DNA of 64,000 nucleotides from an uncultured Pirellulaceae bacterium (GCA_938036435.1 CALHPU010000060.1:57690-121689); one strand, 5' to 3'. Numbered from the stretch's first letter, positions 18,170 through 28,318 are shown. Program-made: numbers and translations. Notes: a model not told the origin generated them from the sequence alone.

Positions 18170-18608
18170 GCTAACCCGACGTGTAAGCGAGGATTTGGTC
18201 AACGGGTAAGCGTGGTTGTTAGCTGCGTCCTAGTAAGCACCTCTCAGCCTCGCTCTGGGCGGGTCGGAGGCTCACCGACGGGGAGGGCCAAACACCACAG
18301 AAATGAGATCAGCCGCAAGAAACGAAAAGAACCGCAAGAATATTCCAGCGCACTTCTTTGCGTTTTTTGTGCTTCTTTGCGGCCATCGATTGACACAACC
18401 ACCAGCCTCGCTCACGCATTTTGAAGTTGCACAACTACAAGCCCGAAGCGCGAGCGAGCGGATATTTCCGACGATTACGGCATCCCTCGCTTGCGCGTCC
18501 GGCTCGTATTAAAACGCCTCGCGATTCCAAATTGACGTGCGTTGTGTCGAATAGAATGTGAAATTTGCTCTCAAATGTGCAACATCAAAACTTACGCGTC
18601 GGGTTAGC
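18170..18608. repeat. Gene-free stretch bounded by 18-bp inverted repeats and rich in planctomycete micro-repeats
   Basis: 18170-18187 and 18591-18608 are inverted copies differing at one base (a core of CTAACCCGACG). Between them lie other GC-rich words of the same style (for example CCTCGCTCACGC and CCCTCGCTTGCG) and, around 18318-18390, opposed copies of a TTCTTTGCG-type word. I find no credible gene anywhere in 17968-18885. It may be a decayed mobile element or a cluster of REP-like motifs; I recognise similar words from intergenic DNA of Rhodopirellula relatives, from memory only. Confidence 0.55.
18268..18286 (+). repeat. 19-bp dispersed motif, copy 1
   Basis: This 19-mer (beginning AGGCTCACCGACG) is an exact reverse complement of 50589-50607. 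Both copies are intergenic, which suggests a dispersed repeat family. Confidence 0.65.
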
Positions 18609-18885
18609 ACAGCACCCAACTGCAAGAATCGATTCCTCCACCATCGAAAGCCCACCCCAAACCCACGCATGCTTCATCGGTGCAAGCGTTCAACTTTACC
18701 GAGGCGTAATATCAGGAAATATTTTGGTTCGGCTGCGACCCGTTCTGACCGATTTTTCGTACTACCGCTGTTGTGCGTGCAATATTTACACGATCACTGA
18801 CTGCCATGGATTGGCGCGTCTTGGGATGTCCGAGATGACCAGATCGCGATTGCGATCAAGACTAGCGTTTATTCATGGAGATTTA

Positions 18886-20466
18886 ATGGGCTCTTTTCAG
18901 CAAGTTGTAATGGGAGGCATCTGCCTCGTCGCCGCATTTTGGTTTGGCTCGTACATCAACGATCAACCCACCAACCCGCAGCAAACCCTAGAAGGCATCA
19001 GCAGTGCTTCGTTGGGTACGGGTAACAGTCAGTTTCAGGCGGCATCTCCACAGGCGAAGCAACCTCAAAGCGGCCTGCTTTCATCGTTTCTTGACCCTTC
19101 GGCAAAACAACGCTCCGTCACGTTGGAAGACTTAAAATCTCGATCAATGTCTCCAGCCCGTAACGTGGTTGCCCAAGGACAACGATCCGCCAATCAGTTG
19201 ATCGATTCCACAACTGAAGTAGTCTCAGATTTCGTCGGTCCGCCGACGCCCGAATTCAAAGTTGATCCGTCTTTCACGGCAAATAATCTCAGCGCGCAAG
19301 CTGTGTCCGATACTCAGATTGAACAGCAGCCGCTGGAAATCACTTTCACTCAACCACGCGATCAGCAACGGTTGGAGATCGTTCCCGATTTTTCCACTTT
19401 GGCCGAGGATTACAAACGCCAGCAAGCGCAGCAATTCCGACGCAGTAATCAACTCACATCAACCCAGCCCGCCAACAAACAGTCCGGTTCACTGCTTCCG
19501 GTCCCGAAGCTGGATGAATTTTCAAATGCGTCTTTTGGCGGCTCTTTCCAGCAGCCCAATCGAGACTGGAACGCGGTGAGACAGGGGGTGATGTCAGTCG
19601 AGGAAAAATTAAAGCAGTTTCGCAATGCTCACCCGGTGGCAGAAGATTTTGAGCCTTTGCGTTCTATTGATTCTACAATTCCAGTGGCAACAATGACCAC
19701 AGGAGCGCGGTTTGTTCCCACCGATCGTGCGGCAGTTGACGAAGCCGACCGGCGCGAAGCACAGCAACTTGAAACTTCGCTAGAGGAGTACGAACGACAG
19801 GAACTCGCGCGACAGGAAGCCCTACGACAGGAATTCCTTAAACGCAGACCTCTGGCATTCGTGCCTGCCAACCAGTTGCCGACGGATAACCAATTCACTG
19901 GCCGCGACCGAGATCAGCGTTTTGAGCCGTCCCCCCGCTCTGTCGAGCCAGAATCGTTTGCTCAACGCCAAGAACGCTGGAAGGTTTTCGGAGACCGCGC
20001 GCTAACATCGCAAACCGAATTTTCTGCACAGGACGTTGCCGACGATTATTCTGCTCAGAATCAATCTGCGACGGGGCTACGCCCCTCCGACGTGAGTGTT
20101 ATTCCAGAGAACTCTCGAGTGAGGTCTTTGTACAATATGCCATTAGAAGATGAGGCTCGGGTGCCTGATCGCGTGGCTGGTCGGCGAGAAGTGCAAACAC
20201 GTCAAAACGTATCGCGATCGCTGCCTCAACAGCGTGTTGCTGCAACAGTGCCATTAGCGAATGACGCGGGTCCAGAGGTTATCCGCTATGGGGATTTCAA
20301 GACTTATATCACTGAGGGCGGTGATACGCTGCAGACGATTTCCGAATCGTTTTTCGGAACGCCGGAATACTATTTTGATTTGTACCTCGCCAACCGTAAT
20401 GTGTTGGCCAACCCCGCGACGGTACCTGCGGGGGTTGAGTTAAAAATTCCCCGAATGGGGCAGTAG
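18886..20466 (+). CDS. Membrane-anchored Gln-rich protein with C-terminal LysM domain
   Basis: 526 aa from the ATG at 18886. The frame is open 321 bp further upstream, but ATGGAG sits 5 nt before this Met and the residues that follow (about 7-24) form a single transmembrane or signal-anchor helix, whereas the upstream part has the composition of the adjoining repeat DNA. Residues 30-460 are low-complexity, rich in Gln, Arg and Ser, and probably disordered. Residues about 475-526 are a LysM module (YITEGGDTLQTISESFFG...LKIPRMG) of the kind that binds peptidoglycan or other GlcNAc polymers. It may tether the envelope. No operon partner is visible. Only the LysM part is firmly identified. Confidence 0.78.
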   Translation: MGSFQQVVMGGICLVAAFWFGSYINDQPTNPQQTLEGISSASLGTGNSQFQAASPQAKQPQSGLLSSFLDPSAKQRSVTLEDLKSRSMSPARNVVAQGQRSANQLIDSTTEVVSDFVGPPTPEFKVDPSFTANNLSAQAVSDTQIEQQPLEITFTQPRDQQRLEIVPDFSTLAEDYKRQQAQQFRRSNQLTSTQPANKQSGSLLPVPKLDEFSNASFGGSFQQPNRDWNAVRQGVMSVEEKLKQFRNAHPVAEDFEPLRSIDSTIPVATMTTGARFVPTDRAAVDEADRREAQQLETSLEEYERQELARQEALRQEFLKRRPLAFVPANQLPTDNQFTGRDRDQRFEPSPRSVEPESFAQRQERWKVFGDRALTSQTEFSAQDVADDYSAQNQSATGLRPSDVSVIPENSRVRSLYNMPLEDEARVPDRVAGRREVQTRQNVSRSLPQQRVAATVPLANDAGPEVIRYGDFKTYITEGGDTLQTISESFFGTPEYYFDLYLANRNVLANPATVPAGVELKIPRMGQ

Positions 20467-20719
20467 CGCCAAGTCATTAGCGCTAAATAGCTGGGTAAGG
20501 GAGAGGCATTGCCGCTGCATGACCGTTAACGCGATGAGAACAGCTTCTCATATTTTCCAGCACGCGGCTTTCTCGCAGAGAGCGGTCCCGCAGAGATCGC
20601 ACCGATATCATGATATTCGGAGACTTACTGTCTATCAAATTTAGCGAATTCCAATACACAGTTTGTAAATCGAAACGGCTTAGCCAACCTTGGGCCACAA
20701 CAAACCTACGTGGGCCTCT

Positions 20720-21982
20720 TTATGCTGTCTGATGCAACTTGTTCTTCTTTTTGCGAATGATCACGACGACGCCGATCAACTTCAGCGTGGCATACAACCA
20801 TATCAGCGTGGCGAGAATCAGAATGCCGTTTTCCAGCGCGAGCATGGCCGGTAGCAATACGATGCTGGCTGCAATTTCGGCGATTGGTTTTACTAAAGCG
20901 TGATTGCGGCCGATCAATCCCCGTCGGCGTTTTCTTTCGATGTTGGTGTACAACAGATGGACCGCGGTACTGTCTGTGCTGCGTCGCCAGATATCCATTG
21001 ATTTTGAGATGGTCGAAACAACAAAAAGAAACGTGACTCCCATGCTCACAATAAACAGCAAATTCAAGAATAGCAGTGCGGAAGGCAAAACGAGGATCGT
21101 TGCGGTGACACGTTTCTTGGATAGCAGACGTCCCGTGACGCTGTATTGGATAAACAGTGTCGCGATGCCTGAGACAGCATAGAAGTACCCAAAGAATGTC
21201 GCCATGTTGCCTTCATTGGCCTCGAAGAAAGCGCTGACCGACACCCGCCACTTGAATGCAATAATGGTCAGCACAATGACTTTGGCCGCGACCAAAATCG
21301 AGAACCAGTTGGCAAAATTTGTCTTGATCGCGTAATTCGCCAACGGAAGTGTTGCTTGGGCGATCTGTTCGGAGAAGTCTTGTCGCGTGCTGGTCGATGG
21401 CAGAGCGTGTTTCGAAATTCCAATCGTTGAAATGCCTGCTAGGAAATCGATGATGCCAGCGACCAACAACCACGTGCTTGCTCCCCATGCGACAGATTCG
21501 ATGCCGACCAATACTCCAATCAGAATGCTGGAGATTGGAAAGCCGAGCAGTACGATCGCCCATGACTTGCGGCTGGAGTTGCTGCCCATCATTTCGTTCA
21601 TTGCAGAAACGACGCTGATGGCATAGAGGCAGCCTTTCACCTCGGCCATGATATAGACGATGGAAAGGAATTTGAAAGAATGATGGAAGCTTGGCAACAT
21701 CCACCAAGCTGTCAGAAATAAGGCGCTGGTCACAAGACAAGTCGTGCCCAGAAACTTCTCGATCTTGAAACGTTTGAAAAGGGTAAGCCAAAGTGTCGCA
21801 AGAATCGCTGTAGTAACGCCCGCAAATAAAAATGCTGCTGGAAGACTGTCAGATCCAATACGCGATAGAAAAAGACTGTCGGCAGCAGTCTTGCTTAACG
21901 TGTAGGATGCCCCCGTCATCAGGCAATAGAAAAACAGCCTGATGACGATACCAATTTCGTTACGCGGAATCTTTGAAGGCAT
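20720..21982 (-). CDS. MFS-type transporter resembling ATP/ADP translocase (Npt-like)
   Basis: 420 aa with about 11-12 hydrophobic helices. The N-terminal block (KTAADSLFLSRIGSDSLP) and the following FKRFKIEKFLG recall the TLC/Npt nucleotide-transporter family and its free-living bacterial relatives, in which a charged loop follows helix 2. True nucleotide exchange is typical of intracellular parasites; free-living members have unknown substrates. It stands alone on the minus strand between two gaps of about 240 bp that show no gene. The transporter call is sound, the substrate open. Confidence 0.6.
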   Translation of the reverse strand: MPSKIPRNEIGIVIRLFFYCLMTGASYTLSKTAADSLFLSRIGSDSLPAAFLFAGVTTAILATLWLTLFKRFKIEKFLGTTCLVTSALFLTAWWMLPSFHHSFKFLSIVYIMAEVKGCLYAISVVSAMNEMMGSNSSRKSWAIVLLGFPISSILIGVLVGIESVAWGASTWLLVAGIIDFLAGISTIGISKHALPSTSTRQDFSEQIAQATLPLANYAIKTNFANWFSILVAAKVIVLTIIAFKWRVSVSAFFEANEGNMATFFGYFYAVSGIATLFIQYSVTGRLLSKKRVTATILVLPSALLFLNLLFIVSMGVTFLFVVSTISKSMDIWRRSTDSTAVHLLYTNIERKRRRGLIGRNHALVKPIAEIAASIVLLPAMLALENGILILATLIWLYATLKLIGVVVIIRKKKNKLHQTA

Positions 21983-22218
21983 TAGCGGAAGTGCGGTTGC
22001 TTAAACGTTTGCAAACTTGAGAGAGTCGTAGTATTGCCAGCATAACAAGTCGGTACCTAAACGCCTAAGGGAATTTCAACACTTACCTTTGGATCGCTTC
22101 TTTGTCGCCGATCTCGCAAAAGATCAGAAAGTTTGCTCTTGGGCGATCCAATGTCCTGCGACTTCGCATACCTCAATGGCCAAGCCGACGGTGAAATCTG
22201 GATGAAACAGAATTCAAA

Positions 22219-23679
22219 CTAGCCAATCAGCTCTTTGATTACACTGCCATGTACATCAGTCAAGCGGAAGTGGCGCCCCTGATATTTGAACGTCAGTTTT
22301 TCGTGATCAATTCCCATTTGGTGAAGGATTGTGGCGTGTAGATCATGAACATGCACGCCGCTGTCGTTGATCACGTTGTAGCTGAAATCGTCAGTCTCAC
22401 CATGAGTATGACCCGCATTGACGCCACCGCCGGCCATCCACATGGAAAAACAACGAGGATGATGGTCGCGTCCGTAGGATTTGGGATCGAGTTTGCCTTG
22501 GCAATAACTGGTGCGGCCAAATTCGCCGCCCCAAATCACCAACGTTTCGTCAAGCATCCCGCGGTTCTTCAGATCCTTAATCAACGCCGCTGAAGCTTTA
22601 TCTGTTTTTTTGGTTGAGTTTTTGATCGAGCCAACGATTCCAGCATGATGGTCCCAACCCGGTTGGTACAGCTGGATGAATCGGACCCCTTTTTCCGCCA
22701 GCCGTCGAGCACGCAAACAGTTAGCCGCGTAGGTGCCGGGCTTTCGCGCATCTTCGCCGTACAATTCGTAGGTCGATTCGGGTTCGTCGGAAACGTCCGT
22801 TACCTCGGGAATGGACATTTGCATCCGGAAGGCCAGTTCATATTGGGCAATGCGCGTCTCGAGAGCCGGATCGCTGGTTGTCTCCAGTTCCATATGGTGA
22901 AGTTTCTGTAAATGGTCCAGCGCTTTGCGACGACTGCTGCGGTCGACTCCTTTGGGGCTGTTGAGATACAGAACCGCATCTTTGGCCGCGCGAAGTTCAA
23001 CGCCGTCGTATTTGCCCGGTAGGAAACCACTACCCCAAAGTGCTGAGGTGAGTGGTTGCCCGCCGCGCTCGTTGGATACCATGACGACGAAAGAAGGTAG
23101 GTCATCATTCTCACTGCCCAAACCGTAGTGCAACCAAGATCCCATGCTGGGCCGCCCGGGAAACTGAGAGCCCGTTTGCATCATCGTGACACCGGGGCCG
23201 TGGTTGATGGCTTCGGTATTGGCCGTTTTGATAATGCACAAATCGTCGGCGATTGAGGCCGTGTGCGGCAACAGTTCGCTGATCCAAGTACCGCTCTCTC
23301 CATGCTGCTCAAACTTAAACGGTGACCCGACAAGTGGCAGACTAGACTGGAAACCGCTCATATTAGTCAATCGTTGCTTGCCGCGCACCTCTTTGGGAAG
23401 TTCCTGACCATGCAATTCATTGAGAAGCGGCTTGTAGTCGTAGAGGTCCATCTGAGATGGGCCGCCGGATTGAAACAAATAGATGACGCGTTTGGCTTTG
23501 GGAGCAAAGTCCAATTTTTCTATCACGCCGTCACTGGGCGTGGTGGCATGAGCATTTGACGGGTTGAGCATACTTCCTAGCGCAATCGCGCCCAAACCTT
23601 GCCCGAATTGGCTAAGGAATTTACGACGGCTACGGAACGGGTTGATGTCGTTTCCGGTACATCGAGGCTGGTTGCTCAT
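22219..23679 (-). CDS. DUF1501 protein (Tat-exported, sulfatase-like fold)
   Basis: 486 aa. An S-R-R-K-F-L twin-arginine motif at 17-22 is followed by a hydrophobic stretch, so it is exported. The body shows DUF1501 features: YLFQSGGPSQMDLYDYKP near 66, NHGPGVTMMQTG near 157 and WGGEFGRT near 390, consistent with the alkaline-phosphatase/sulfatase superfamily. Its ATG overlaps the stop of the PSCyt1-DUF1553 gene (TAATG), the standard planctomycete pair. No enzymatic activity is established for the family. Placement directly after the anhydrogalactose genes, with a regulator-like palindrome upstream of the pair, hints at a part in polysaccharide or organosulfate breakdown. Confidence 0.9.
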   Translation of the reverse strand: MSNQPRCTGNDINPFRSRRKFLSQFGQGLGAIALGSMLNPSNAHATTPSDGVIEKLDFAPKAKRVIYLFQSGGPSQMDLYDYKPLLNELHGQELPKEVRGKQRLTNMSGFQSSLPLVGSPFKFEQHGESGTWISELLPHTASIADDLCIIKTANTEAINHGPGVTMMQTGSQFPGRPSMGSWLHYGLGSENDDLPSFVVMVSNERGGQPLTSALWGSGFLPGKYDGVELRAAKDAVLYLNSPKGVDRSSRRKALDHLQKLHHMELETTSDPALETRIAQYELAFRMQMSIPEVTDVSDEPESTYELYGEDARKPGTYAANCLRARRLAEKGVRFIQLYQPGWDHHAGIVGSIKNSTKKTDKASAALIKDLKNRGMLDETLVIWGGEFGRTSYCQGKLDPKSYGRDHHPRCFSMWMAGGGVNAGHTHGETDDFSYNVINDSGVHVHDLHATILHQMGIDHEKLTFKYQGRHFRLTDVHGSVIKELIG

Positions 23680-26600
23680 TATCTATTCCTCACCGATTCA
23701 TCTAAATTCATGATCGCGTTAATCAGAACCGTCGCGGCGGCAAGTCGAGACGGCGGAAGAGAGTCGTCCGCGGGGGTGTCACCCGTTTTAAGAAACTCCT
23801 TGGCGTCGTCCTCGTTAGCTTGATAGTGCTCAAGCTGTTGTAGGTAGAGCTCGTTCAAGATTTCCAGTTCTTCGGCTGCGGGATGACGACTGGTTAGTAG
23901 CCGAAATGACTCCGTTGAGATCGCGTCGAGTGAATCGCCGTGCTTGTTAATCAGTTTCCCAGCCAAGATTTTTGCAGCTTCAATGAACTGAGGACCGTTA
24001 AGCAGCACCAAAGCCTGAAGCGGCGATGGAGTGATCTCGCGTCGTAGTCGACATACCTCGCGCTTGTTGGCGTTCATCGTGATCATTACTGGCGCTGGCG
24101 AGGTGCGTTTCCAGAACGTGTACAAACTTCTCCGGTAGAGACCTTCGCCTTTGTCAGGATCCAGCGGCGTGTATGCCAAAGCAATGTCATAAGGTTTGAC
24201 GGGCTTTCCACCGATCTTGCTGACCAACAACTCGCTGACGGCCAACACGTTGTCACGTACCATTTCGGCGGATAAACGTTGACTGGGCCCACGCGTGTAA
24301 AGGCGATTCTCAGGGTCTCTGTTGCGTGTTTTCAAATCCACGACGCTGTTTTGCAAGTAGGTCGAAGAAAGAGCAATCTGTTTTATTAGTCGGCGGATGT
24401 CCCAGTGGTTGTTCATTAAGTCTCGCGCCAGCCAATCCAGTAGTTCGGGATGAGTTGGCGTCTGCCCCTGCAATCCAAAATCTTCAGGCGTGCGCACTAG
24501 CCCGTAGCCGAACAGCAATTGCCAGTAGCGATTGACCACCACGCGCGATGTAAGCGGGTGTTTGTCAGAAAGCAGCCACTTCGCCAGTCCCAATCGATTG
24601 CGCGGTTGGCCTTCCAAGTATGGCGGCAAGAAGGCCGGTGTCTCAGGAAAAACCTGCTCACCACGATCGTCATAGCCACCGCGCGTGAGCAAAAACGTGT
24701 CGCGCGGTTTGGCCAATTCGCGCATAATCGTGATTGATGGCGTCGCGTCCATGAGGTCATTCCAAACCACGCGCGCCGCTTGAAGGGCCGATCGCTTTTC
24801 ACTCGCGTCTGCGTTGATGGCCAAGAAATAGTACTCTCTTAAATCATCCTGTTCTGATTCGGTCAGATCACTGGTTGGTTTTTCAAGCAATGAGTCCAGC
24901 CGTTGGCCATCACGTAGTTGATCAATTTCCAGCTCCGAAAGCTGACGGTCGAAGGCTGTGAATTCATCGACTGTTCCATCCTTGAATCCGCGATCTCGGA
25001 AACGGGAGCCGATGGCCAGATGGTCGTGACCATCACGCCAAGTATCGATCTCACGAGTCAGCGAGTCGTGAAGGATTTGATTGCCCGCCTGTTTTCCGTC
25101 CACGTAAATTTTCAATCCAGCAGCTTTACTCGATCCATCGTAGGTGACCGCGACGTGATGCCACCTGCCCGACTTAAGGACCTCATCAGTCTCGACACAG
25201 ATCGCGTTGCCCGGCCAGAAGTGCACCAGCTTCGCGCTTAAGCGACCGTTGAGTTTTGTCAATTCGTAGCCAATGCTTCCTGCATCGTCCCAGCCGCGAC
25301 TACGTCGATAGATGACGCCGCGTTCGTCAGTTTCGGCTGGATTGATCCAAATCGAAAAAGTAAACGGATCGCTGCGTGTAAAGTGAGCGACGCCCGGAAT
25401 GACGACCCCGTCGTCGCCCGAAAGCTTGAGCCCTTTCCCTTGGTATCCTTCGACCAACGTGTTAGCGCTGCTGGTGATGACTTTCTCCGATTGAGGCACT
25501 AAGTTGACCATGTGGCGAACTTTCTTGGCCTGCTCGGGAGGCAGTTTCTTGCCTTTTTCATCCATGCGCTCATCTAGTCCCGGATCACCTTCACCAAGTT
25601 CATTGATCTCTTCGAAAGAAAGCTTGGCAACGAGGCCGTCGATTTGCTCGACAGGCTGACGCTGGTCAAGCCAATGTTTGAACTCAGATTCCTGATCGGC
25701 GATCGTCTGCTCAAGTTGTTCAACGGCTGCATCGATTTTTGATTGAGCGTCGTTTAGACTTTTTTCCTGCTCGGGCGAAGGCAACGGCATCGCGGGAGTC
25801 GGGGTCGCGTCGGTGAAGTAAGAGATTAATCCATTTTCATCGATGTTGCCAAAAAATGCCGTCAGTTGGTAATACTCTTTGGTCTTGATGGGGTCGTATT
25901 TATGGTCATGGCAACGCGCACACTCCATCGTCAGGCCCATAAACGCCGCAGAAAAAGTGTGAACGCGATCGGCAACGTTTTCGACACGAAATTCTTCGAT
26001 GGCTACGCCGCCTTCTTTCTTGTGAGAGTGCAGGCGATTGAATGCGGTTGCCAAAATCTGTTGGCGCGTCGGATTCTCCAGCAGGTCTCCGGCAAGTTGC
26101 TCAATGACGAATTGGTCGTAGGGTTTGTTTTCCTTAAACGCATTGATCACCCAGTCACGATACGGCCACACTTCGCGCGGATCATCGCGCTGGTAACCGT
26201 ATGAATCAGCGTATCGGGCAACGTCCAGCCATTCGCTGGTCAAGCGTTCGGCGCAAGCGTCGCTGGCCAACAATTCGTCAACAACTTTCGTCCGGTTTTC
26301 AAGAGATGGGTCGTCGAGAAACCGGTCTAGTTCTTCAATCGTCGGCGGGAGACCTGTAAGGTCAAAGGTGATTCGTCTAAGCCACTTTTCGGGTTCGACT
26401 GTAGTGTTGGGAAAGATATCCGAAGCACCATTGTTTTTGGCTGTTTGCAAAATGAATTCGTCGATTGGGTTGGCAACCCACGGAGAGCCTGATTCGGGGA
26501 CAGCGATTTTTTTGGGTACCGATTCGAACGCCCAGTGCGCTTCAAATTTGGCGCCTTGATTGATCCACTGTTTGAGAGTGGTTTTGTCTTGATCGGTTAA

Positions 26601-26954
26601 CTGACGCGCGGCTTCGGTTGGCGGCATCGGATCGTTAGTATCGTGGATGCGCTCGATAATGAGACTGGCGTCCGCGTTACCGCGCACGATGCCCTCGAGC
26701 GCATGCTCCTCGGTGTCCAAACGGAAATCGGACTCTTGGTTGTCAGCATCCGGACCGTGACAGTGAAAGCACTTGTCCGAAATGATGGGACGTATGTCTT
26801 TGTTGAAGGAAAGTTCGCGCTCAGAGTTGCCGCCTGCGGCTTCCGTTGCCGCTTTGTCCGGCGTGGCGGTCTCTATCGTGCGGCCCCATACATCTGTCGA
26901 GAGGCATACTGCAACCGAAAGAGTAACCAACGTTAAGCTAGAGCGAAAATTCAT
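23679..26954 (-). CDS. PSCyt1-DUF1549-LamG-DUF1553 planctomycete cytochrome-type protein
   Basis: 1091 aa from the ATG at 26954; the frame is open 26 codons upstream, but this Met begins a signal peptide (1-24, ending VWG). Order: PSCyt1 cytochrome-like domain with one haem site C62-F-H-C65-H66; DUF1549 (about 150-360); a coiled segment near 415-440; a LamG/concanavalin-A-like domain (about 510-680, AVTYDGSSKAAGLKIYVDG) that may bind glycan; DUF1553/PSD1 (about 790-1050, TSRVVVNRYWQLLFGYGLV). It is periplasmic and translationally coupled to DUF1501. Such pairs are expanded in planctomycetes and their chemistry is unknown. The palindrome at 27050-27065 lies about 100 bp before the start. Confidence 0.9.
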   Translation of the reverse strand: MNFRSSLTLVTLSVAVCLSTDVWGRTIETATPDKAATEAAGGNSERELSFNKDIRPIISDKCFHCHGPDADNQESDFRLDTEEHALEGIVRGNADASLIIERIHDTNDPMPPTEAARQLTDQDKTTLKQWINQGAKFEAHWAFESVPKKIAVPESGSPWVANPIDEFILQTAKNNGASDIFPNTTVEPEKWLRRITFDLTGLPPTIEELDRFLDDPSLENRTKVVDELLASDACAERLTSEWLDVARYADSYGYQRDDPREVWPYRDWVINAFKENKPYDQFVIEQLAGDLLENPTRQQILATAFNRLHSHKKEGGVAIEEFRVENVADRVHTFSAAFMGLTMECARCHDHKYDPIKTKEYYQLTAFFGNIDENGLISYFTDATPTPAMPLPSPEQEKSLNDAQSKIDAAVEQLEQTIADQESEFKHWLDQRQPVEQIDGLVAKLSFEEINELGEGDPGLDERMDEKGKKLPPEQAKKVRHMVNLVPQSEKVITSSANTLVEGYQGKGLKLSGDDGVVIPGVAHFTRSDPFTFSIWINPAETDERGVIYRRSRGWDDAGSIGYELTKLNGRLSAKLVHFWPGNAICVETDEVLKSGRWHHVAVTYDGSSKAAGLKIYVDGKQAGNQILHDSLTREIDTWRDGHDHLAIGSRFRDRGFKDGTVDEFTAFDRQLSELEIDQLRDGQRLDSLLEKPTSDLTESEQDDLREYYFLAINADASEKRSALQAARVVWNDLMDATPSITIMRELAKPRDTFLLTRGGYDDRGEQVFPETPAFLPPYLEGQPRNRLGLAKWLLSDKHPLTSRVVVNRYWQLLFGYGLVRTPEDFGLQGQTPTHPELLDWLARDLMNNHWDIRRLIKQIALSSTYLQNSVVDLKTRNRDPENRLYTRGPSQRLSAEMVRDNVLAVSELLVSKIGGKPVKPYDIALAYTPLDPDKGEGLYRRSLYTFWKRTSPAPVMITMNANKREVCRLRREITPSPLQALVLLNGPQFIEAAKILAGKLINKHGDSLDAISTESFRLLTSRHPAAEELEILNELYLQQLEHYQANEDDAKEFLKTGDTPADDSLPPSRLAAATVLINAIMNLDESVRNR

Positions 26955-27049
26955 CGTAACGGTCGGTGGCGAATCAAAGTGATTTGAAGGAGCAGAGCCC
27001 GTGGTAACGTATTGACAGTTAAACTGCACCAACGCTCTCCGGGCTGCTT

Positions 27050-27065
27050 AAATTGTAGACAATTT
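27050..27065. promoter_or_regulatory. Palindromic operator candidate ATTGTAGACAAT, site 1
   Basis: A perfect 16-bp palindrome around a 2-bp centre (AAATTGT-AG-ACAATTT), between the GH117 stop and the PSCyt1 start (ATG 26954). The inner 12-mer is the same sequence, read on the other strand, as the palindrome between gntR and eda at 36046-36057. TTGTnnACAA-type palindromes are bound by FCD-class GntR regulators. Binding here is inference. Confidence 0.6.
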
Positions 27066-27109
27066 CCTCTTTTTCAGCGATTTTACCGGCGGGACGATCT
27101 CTTGATAGT

Positions 27110-28318
27110 CTATTTAACGCCTTTGGCTTTGTGTTGCCTTACCCGGTAAGAGGTAAATCGGCGAATCACCTGATAGTCACCCGTTTTGTATTGGTGAGTC
27201 AGTCCCCATCGCAAGATTTCAGTCGGCTCTTTTTCGTTGTCAGCGTCACGGTTTAGCCCAATCGCGTGAGGAGCATCCTTGATGACAGACATGATTTCGA
27301 AGTTAATTCCGTCTGCCGCCCATTGAATGGTGTTCTTCTCAGGTCCGTCGGTTGTAATCAACGACGCGACTCCTCCGTTGTAGGGCCAGACGCAAACCTC
27401 GTGGCCGCTATTGGAGATTGGGTTGTAGGGCGATTTGACGTACGGTCCTTTGGGGTTGTCCGCGATAGCGACGCCATGACGGATTTGGCGTCCGCCAAAA
27501 GTGATCTCTTCTCCCATCTGTTCGCCCTTGTAGTAAAGGTAGAACTTACCTTTGAACGGGACGATGCACGGGTCGTGGACTTTGTGACTATCGAAGTCGC
27601 CTTTTTTCTCGACGGCGAAACGGTCTTGCGCGGTACCTTTCCAAATTCCATTATCTGCGGGACTAAGAATGGGTTCTTTACTCTTGGTCCAAGGACCATC
27701 GGGAGAAGACGCCCATGCGAGACCAACTTGATTCTTCACGCGCACGCTGTAAGGCGACTTAACGGTTTGATAGCACAGGTAGTACATGCCATCATGCTTC
27801 ATGATTTCGGTCGTGAAAACCGAGCGGTCATCGTAGGCTCCTTTTTCGCCGCGCAGGACTGCCGGACCTTCTTCCTTCCAAGTCAATCCATCAACGGAAG
27901 TTGCGTACCAAATGTCGCAACGATCCCAAGGAAACACCTTGTCCTTTTCAACGTCGCCACCGAAACCTTGACTTGGCCCGACGCTGCGCGAGTACCAAGT
28001 GTAGTACTTGCCATTCTCCTTGATCATCGCACTGGGATCGCGACGAACGACACCTTCCTCGTAAGCAAAATCGCCTTTGAGATCTTGCGTGCGGAATTGG
28101 ACAAACCATTCATTTCCAATCTTCGGCCACTTGAGAGCGCGTTTTGAAGCGGCGCTTAATTTGTCCGGGGTCGTGATGCCAAGATGGTCGATCTGTTCGG
28201 CCGTGGGCGCGAGGTGTTCGGCAGAGTCTGTTTGCGCGACTGATGTTGAGCTGGCGAAAAATGAAACGGAAGTTAATACAACGATACAAACAATTGTTTG
28301 GCCCAAAACAATTTTCAT
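27110..28318 (-). CDS. GH117 alpha-1,3-(3,6-anhydro)-L-galactosidase
   Basis: 402 aa with a signal peptide (1-28, ending SVA), so periplasmic. A five-bladed propeller typical of GH117: RRDPSAM near 92, KVHDPC near 246 and [12 protein letters not shown] near 303. D94, D249, H306 and E307 match D90, D245, H302 and E303 of the Bacteroides plebeius enzyme with a constant offset of four. GH117 enzymes release 3,6-anhydro-L-galactose from the non-reducing end of agaro- or porphyran oligosaccharides. The next gene upstream is a predicted anhydrogalactonate cycloisomerase only 21 bp away, which strongly supports this substrate. A GH43-like activity is the alternative but fits the residues less well. 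Confidence 0.85.
   Translation of the reverse strand: MKIVLGQTIVCIVVLTSVSFFASSTSVAQTDSAEHLAPTAEQIDHLGITTPDKLSAASKRALKWPKIGNEWFVQFRTQDLKGDFAYEEGVVRRDPSAMIKENGKYYTWYSRSVGPSQGFGGDVEKDKVFPWDRCDIWYATSVDGLTWKEEGPAVLRGEKGAYDDRSVFTTEIMKHDGMYYLCYQTVKSPYSVRVKNQVGLAWASSPDGPWTKSKEPILSPADNGIWKGTAQDRFAVEKKGDFDSHKVHDPCIVPFKGKFYLYYKGEQMGEEITFGGRQIRHGVAIADNPKGPYVKSPYNPISNSGHEVCVWPYNGGVASLITTDGPEKNTIQWAADGINFEIMSVIKDAPHAIGLNRDADNEKEPTEILRWGLTHQYKTGDYQVIRRFTSYRVRQHKAKGVK

Noticed and set aside
18565..18885. N-terminal extension of the LysM protein
   Set aside because: Its sequence is translated repeat-like DNA; the ATG at 18886 has a proper ribosome site and membrane anchor.
22151..22222. 23-codon ORF before the DUF1501 3' end
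   Set aside because: Too short, without a ribosome site or motif, and it runs into the stop region of the convergent gene.
27266..28147. 293-codon plus-strand ORF
   Set aside because: It is antisense to GH117 with no recognisable domain.
28287..28300. Palindrome CAAACAATTGTTTG as a further operator
   Set aside because: It lies inside the signal-peptide codons of GH117 and has a different spacing (no 2-bp centre), so it is likely chance.
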